From: Semisulcospira habei
Taxonomy: Eukaryota > Mollusca > Gastropoda > Semisulcospiridae
Reading direction: 5' to 3'
DNA length: 64,000 bases
NCBI GenBank assembly: GCA_036245525.1
Contig: BTPG01000004.1
Location: 230,450,084 to 230,514,083, forward strand
A program made the position numbers and the translations under genes. Shown one piece after another: positions 59,147-64,000 of this stretch (position 1 is its first letter; every line of letters begins with the position of its first letter). The notes beneath the pieces are model-generated. The model searched no databases. It was not told the DNA's origin and saw only the letters and a list, made by a program, of their open reading frames with translations.

Positions 59147-60435
59147 TGTAACCGGACTCAGTGACTGGGTGTAGGCGACTTAAATAGTCTATCAGATAGA
59201 CAAAAACTGCCCATCTAATACAGTACTCAAGTGCCTACAGAGTTTAAGTCCGCATCCCTTTTGTGGTCTAGGGAAGGGCTGGAGATTGCAGTGGAGAGTA
59301 GATAAATCTACTCTAGTCTCGCATGCGCACAACTGAAATCCGTCAGTGTTTATTTGCCTCGCGTTGTGTTCAATAGTCAAAGTTGCTTGCGCAATGGACC
59401 GACCACAGTATCCAGAAAAACCCTATTTTGACTGGACTTGTTGTTATCGTTCCTACTGAGCTGCTAGTAACGTGCGCTCGCACGATCAGTCACACCGTCA
59501 TACATGCACGGACGTACACACACACAAACTTCTCGCACGTACACACGCACAGTCTCAGTCTCGCTCTCACGCTAGCCGCTGAGCATCATAAGATAGAAGT
59601 AAGGTTCCAAGATGTATTTGTACCAGAAAGCATTCATAATAAAACAAACAACATAATCAAAATCAGTCAAACCAGTGCAAGTGCTAATAACCTTAAACAC
59701 CTTAGGCCTAACACCTATACCTTCGAACACGATACCTAGACCTATCTCCTATGACTAACACCTACAACGTTGAATACGATTCCTAGCGAACCTAGCTCCT
59801 AGGCCTAACGCACTTACCAATAAAACCTACGCGTCGTCCTAACACAGTCTAAGCCCTATTTTAGGTGAATTAGAACTGAACTAAAACGCTACTGTCCTAT
59901 GGGGTAGGGCCGGGGTGGTTGAGGAGATCATTGTTCACAATCACCTCGTGGGGTAGGGTCGGGGTGGTTGAGGAGATCATTGTTCACAATCGCCTCGTGG
60001 GGTAGGGTCGGGGGTTGAGGAGATCATTGTTCACAATCGCCTCGTGGGTTAGGGCCGGGGTGTTGAGGAGATCATTGTTCACAATCGCCTCGTGGGGTAG
60101 GGCCGGGAAATGTAGGAGATCATTGTTCACAATCGCCTATGGGGAAAGAGGGAGGGGAGTGTGAGAAATCACTGTTCGCAATCGCTCACAGGGGGGGAGG
60201 GGTGGTGAGCATTGTTCACACTCACCCCGAGACTGAGAATCGGCCGCTTTATATAGGCTCCCAGCCTCTGGGTCCGGAAACTACGTCACAGCTTCGCGCG
60301 TGTAGTCCGCTACACACCAACTAGCTAAGTCAGCGAAATTCTCGCTCACAGTGCGCCAAGCGTGCACTAAACCACTGAACTCTGACTCGCTGGTAGTAAC
60401 TAGCGATAGCGTTAGCAGAGGGCTCCTCTGCTACA
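59147..60435 (-). repeat. LTR 2 (5' LTR of copy 1, shared with tandem copy 2)
   Basis: It is the same length and has the same ends as LTR 1. Differences seen are near 59272, 59284, 59944, 60139 and 60335 (all single-base). It holds the TATA box at 60247-60256 and the minisatellite. To its right the polypurine tract and internal region of another copy follow directly. Confidence 0.97.
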
Positions 60436-63400
60436 TTCCCTCCTCCTTAAGACCTAATGTGCACGACACATTAGTCAATCAAAAGGAATAAAGTCGTACA
60501 AACTAAATAAAATACATCAAGTTCAACCAAATTAATTATGGCATGCACAGTAAAATCCAAATTCAAAAGAAGTTCAACAAATTCAACAAAATAAAATCGT
60601 GATGCATGCACAAGAAAATTCAAACAAAATCAAACCAAAGTCCAAATTAATAAAACATTCAAAACACGTTTCAAAACACCCTGATCATGAACACACATGA
60701 GCAACCATTTCAGCAACCGTGATGCGCTCGTGACAATCAACAAGCTTCAGCACCAATCAAAATGCATAGCCACTGCATGGAACAATCCACACACACAAAA
60801 AAAACAACTAAAGAAACGAGGTTTCAAAACCAAAATTAAAGTACTGGTATCATCCTGCGAGCTGATACACAACTATGCAACCACTGCAAAAGCATTTGTT
60901 ACCAGAAATCCCAGACCAAATCAAAATCAAGACTCACTTGGTAACTTCCGAACTTAGTCCGCCACAAAACATACAAAAGCAAAAATCAGTCTCCCAGACT
61001 GTTCGGGTAACATTTGGTCCACATCTCATGGAATTCTCTAAACCCGCGTGAGCAAACTGGTTCACGTAACACACACCCAACACTGATTAGCACGACTTCA
61101 AAGTGCAAATTCCTGAGGTAAAATCGAGTACAAAACCTAACCAAAAATATTCAAAAATCGTATACCAAAAAGTTCCAAAATACAGTACAAAAACAAGCAA
61201 CCAGTTTGTTGCTGAGGTACAAAACCTTCAAAACAGCATAGTCAGATGATTACATATTATTATAAAGAGAAAAATGATATATGATTCAGACGTCTAGGCA
61301 TGCACAAAGCAATACGACGACAATAAAATGGAAAATCAAAAACATTTCTAATTCAACACAAAAAATGTATGCATGCAAAGGAGACATCTGAAAAGAAACA
61401 AACTTAACGGATACTCAGTCATGGCATTGTTCGTCCTTGAAGAAGGTCCTTGGTCTTTCTTGATGTTTAGAGTCCTTTTCCGTTGGCTCGCGTGACGTGA
61501 GAGGTTACTTGGTCAGAGCCGACCGGGCAACACTCTCGTCTTGGAGTTTCCAGTTAGAGCCACTGGCTTACTCCAAGACAGGGAGACAGACGCCTGTCTC
61601 AGGTGCATCATACGGACAATGTGAGCTGGGGGCCCAACTCACTTTCAAAGGGTCTCTAGGGAAGCCGACTAGAGCCAGCACGAACTTCCCTCTTGAGATG
61701 CCGCCATCTCACAAAATTCTTTCGGACACGTGAGACACGCGCATGTCTCACTTATACTCTCCTGGTATTGGGTCAAGAGTCGCTGGAACCGAATTCAAAA
61801 GATTTCCAAACAAACAAACACAAAAATCAATGCGGTGGCTCAACAGAACAAAGTTTAGCACCATACAACATTTGTACCAAAAGTCTTGCGACAAAATATG
61901 CACAAAAATATTAATCACTGGACATTCAAAATATCAAAACGTGTTACATATGGACTACTTTGAACGCGCAATACATAAAATCCATAATATTGAGCACGTA
62001 GCATTTGAGGAAAAAAAACGTAGTCTCAAATTCAGAGTTATGACGAGGATGGGGAATACCTCCTAGGGGCCCTGATTTCTCTTCCCCTTCTAGTTCTGAC
62101 TGGAGTTTCCTCTTCATCCCTTTCTTCAGCTACTATCAAATCTACTTCACTCATCTCCTGACTCTCATTCTCAGCACTTTCACTCATAGTTTCTACCGCA
62201 CACTCGCTCTCATTCTCACTGAGTGGCTGGTTTCTACCCTCGTAGGGTTTGACATCATTAACATGTACTACAATGGGCTTGTCATTTCTGCTCTTAGCAA
62301 TCTTCACTGCACTGTTTCCAACTTTTTCCATGACTCTGTAAGGACCTGTCCATCCTAGACCCAGTTTCTGTTTAGCTTTTGGTGGGTACCATCTCCAGAC
62401 CCACATTCCTGCTTCTACTGATCTCTCTTTACACGTTCTGTCATGATAGTGTTTCTGCCGTTGGACACTAGCCTCTGAATTCTCTTGTACAAAACGAAAG
62501 ACTCGTTCTAGCGTGTTTTGAACCCATTGTATGTACTCTATGGGACATTCAGAACGCATCTCTAGTAGGGAAGACACCAAGTTCGACTGTCAATGGGAGA
62601 TTGACCTCTCTGCCAAAAACAATTAAATTGGGCGTACACCCTGTTGAATGGTGGACAGAAGCTCTATATGCCATCATGATCAGGTCGAGGTGATCGCTCC
62701 AATCATCACGGTTCTCGTTTACATATGCTGAGAGCATCTGTTGGATGGTTCTATTCTGTCTTTCTACCATCCCGTCGCTTTCTGGGTGATATGGTGTGGT
62801 TCTCGTCTTGCTAGAACCTAACGCTTCACAGAGATATCTGAACAAGTGAGATTCAAACTCTCTACCCTGGTCTGTGTGGATAGTTAGAGGAATACCAAAT
62901 CTACAGATAAACTCTGTTAACAGCTTGTCTGCTACCGTCTGTGCTGTATGGTCTGAGAGACAATACGCCTCTGCATACTTGGAATAATAGTCTTCGACGA
63001 CCATAATATACTCAAACCCGTCGTGTGACATGGGCAGTGGACCCAGGATGTCTATGGCTATTCTCTCCATGGGCATACCCACGTTCACGTGCTGCATAGG
63101 AAGCTTCGCCCTGCCCGGACCCGGCTTCCTTCTTGCACACATGTCGCACTGTCTACACCATCTGGCAACGTCATCCGCCATGCCTGGCCAGTACACGTGT
63201 CGTCTGACATTTGCCAGGGTCTTGTCGCGGCCCAAATGACCTGCACATCTTATGTCATGTGACATACGTAACACTTCTTGTCTAATCTCAGCTGGGGCTA
63301 CTAGTACTAGTACCCTTTCCTGAGTAAGGCATTTATCAGGCACAACGTATAGTAAACCGTCCACTATTCTCAGATTGTCCCACTGAGCAACTAGTGTTCT

Positions 63401-64000
63401 GACAGCTGCGCTATACTTGCAAATTTCTGTCCTAGGGGGCTTCTCTCCTTTCTCTATCAGAGCTATTAGAGTGCTAGTCACTGGATCCCTCTTTTGGAAC
63501 ATCTCTAAGTCCTCACGAGACCAGCGGCCGGCTAACCAGTTGCTTTCCTGCATGCCAGGACCAAACGCAGAAGACTGAGCAGAATCCACGGTTTCCCCTT
63601 TAGACACTGAGGCAGAATTACTCTGAACCGATTCATCTTCCCTGACTTCTACACTTGACCTGCCGGTGGTAGTGTCGCCCTGACTTTCACTGATAGTTGG
63701 GTCCGCACGCGGAACATCTTCACCCTTCGGTGAAGCAGCATTCCTCTGAGAACCGCTAGCTTTCCCACCATCAGCTGAGTCATGACCACGTGCTTGCCGA
63801 CGTGTCACCACTCTCACATGCCTCTTAGCACACTGATCACACTCCTCTCTCTGACAACATCTCCTTGGGATCCTCGACAACCCGTCCGCATTTCCATGTA
63901 GGGCGCCTCTCCGGTGCTCTATCTGAAAATCGTAGGTGTCCAACGTAGCTATCCATCTAGCTACCATGCCTTCAGCCTGATCAAAGGACTTTAACCACCT
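60436..64000 (-). mobile_element. Ty3/Gypsy tandem copy 2, cut by the window end
   Basis: From left to right this holds the polypurine tract (60436-60448), the non-coding segment (60449-62037), integrase (62038-63480) and the RNase H/linker part of pol up to 64000. It is nearly identical to 52058-55620. With copy 1 it forms LTR-internal-LTR-internal. RT, protease, gag and its other LTR lie outside the window. Confidence 0.95.
62038..63967 (-). pseudogene. Gypsy pol (RNase H end, linker, integrase) of copy 2, frameshifted
   Basis: The segment 63967-62549 reads continuously from the end of RNase H (IEHRRGALHGNADGLSRIPR), a CCQREECDQCAKRH linker and through the integrase catalytic core (same D, D, E residues as copy 1). 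This shows that RT/RNase H and integrase are normally one ORF. One extra A at about 62553 shifts the frame, so the C-terminal part (WVWRWYPPKAKQKLGLGWTG and the tail) continues in another frame at 62580-62038. The break site differs from that in copy 1. Confidence 0.93.

Larger units (their letters stand above)
50769..60435 (-). mobile_element. Ty3/Gypsy LTR retrotransposon, copy 1 (LTR to LTR)
   Basis: The minus-strand order is 5' LTR (59147-60435), PBS (59130-59141), gag, pol with protease, RT, RNase H and integrase, a 1.6-kb non-coding 3' segment, polypurine tract (52058-52070) and 3' LTR (50769-52057). The total is about 9.67 kb. The protease-RT-RNase H-integrase order defines Ty3/Gypsy. 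There is no env-like ORF. The right LTR is followed by another internal region rather than host DNA, so this is a tandem arrangement sharing an LTR. Confidence 0.96.

Overview
The window is eukaryotic nuclear DNA, most likely from an invertebrate and probably a mollusc (a marine gastropod is my best guess). The reasons are several APE-type LINE families, a tRNA-headed SINE, many tandem repeats, no operon-like gene order and almost no recognisable host coding sequence. The species call is inference. A 20-base N run at 29962-29981 marks an assembly gap.

Nearly everything recognisable is mobile or repetitive. The labels below are mine. RTE-A (tail (TTAC/GTAA)n) has copies at 838-1969, 4044-7080 and 22598-26357, plus a short nested copy at 25126-25629. 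RTE-B (tail (ATAG)n) lies at 11571-12495 and, as two halves, at 37950-39340 and 46290-47576. RTE-C, with a C-terminal zinc finger, lies at 16284-19508 between near-perfect 16-bp target duplications. RTE-D (tail (GATG)n) lies at 43790-44820. Other LINE material is an I/Jockey-like fragment (305-837), an L2/Rex1-like relic (29222-32115, with a purine-rich 5' part) and a CR1/L2-like element with an intact 965-residue ORF2 (39930-42827) and a separate esterase-type ORF1 (44832-46076).

DNA transposons are represented by a piggyBac transposase relic (36832-37860) and by short TTAA-flanked elements built around a conserved long hairpin (8762, 14139, 27521, 34576, 49980; a hairpin-less copy at 39511). 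A degenerate family-B DNA polymerase C-terminus sits at 47868-48413 and suggests a Maverick/Polinton-type remnant.

The right end (50769-64000) is a young Ty3/Gypsy LTR retrotransposon on the minus strand in tandem: LTR (50769-52057), internal region with integrase, pol and gag, LTR (59147-60435), then a second internal region running off the window. The two 1289-bp LTRs differ at about five positions. Gag and pol are linked by a GGGAAAC slippery heptamer directly before the gag stop, with pol in the -1 frame. Each internal copy carries its own single-base break in pol.

Tandem repeats include a 168-bp satellite with a CRE palindrome in nearly every unit (1976-4043), a (TA)n tract, 74-, 80- and 86-bp arrays (12905-14123) and a 14-bp minisatellite (27812-28316). 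A dispersed family (10140, 14752, 20053, 21012, 22146, 28370) repeatedly carries nuclear-receptor-like sites. Only two candidate host exons were found: a possible first coding exon of a zinc-finger-type gene (20812-20902) and an anonymous exon-like ORF (50427-50710). Many insertions are nested with clear target duplications, so relative ages can be read.
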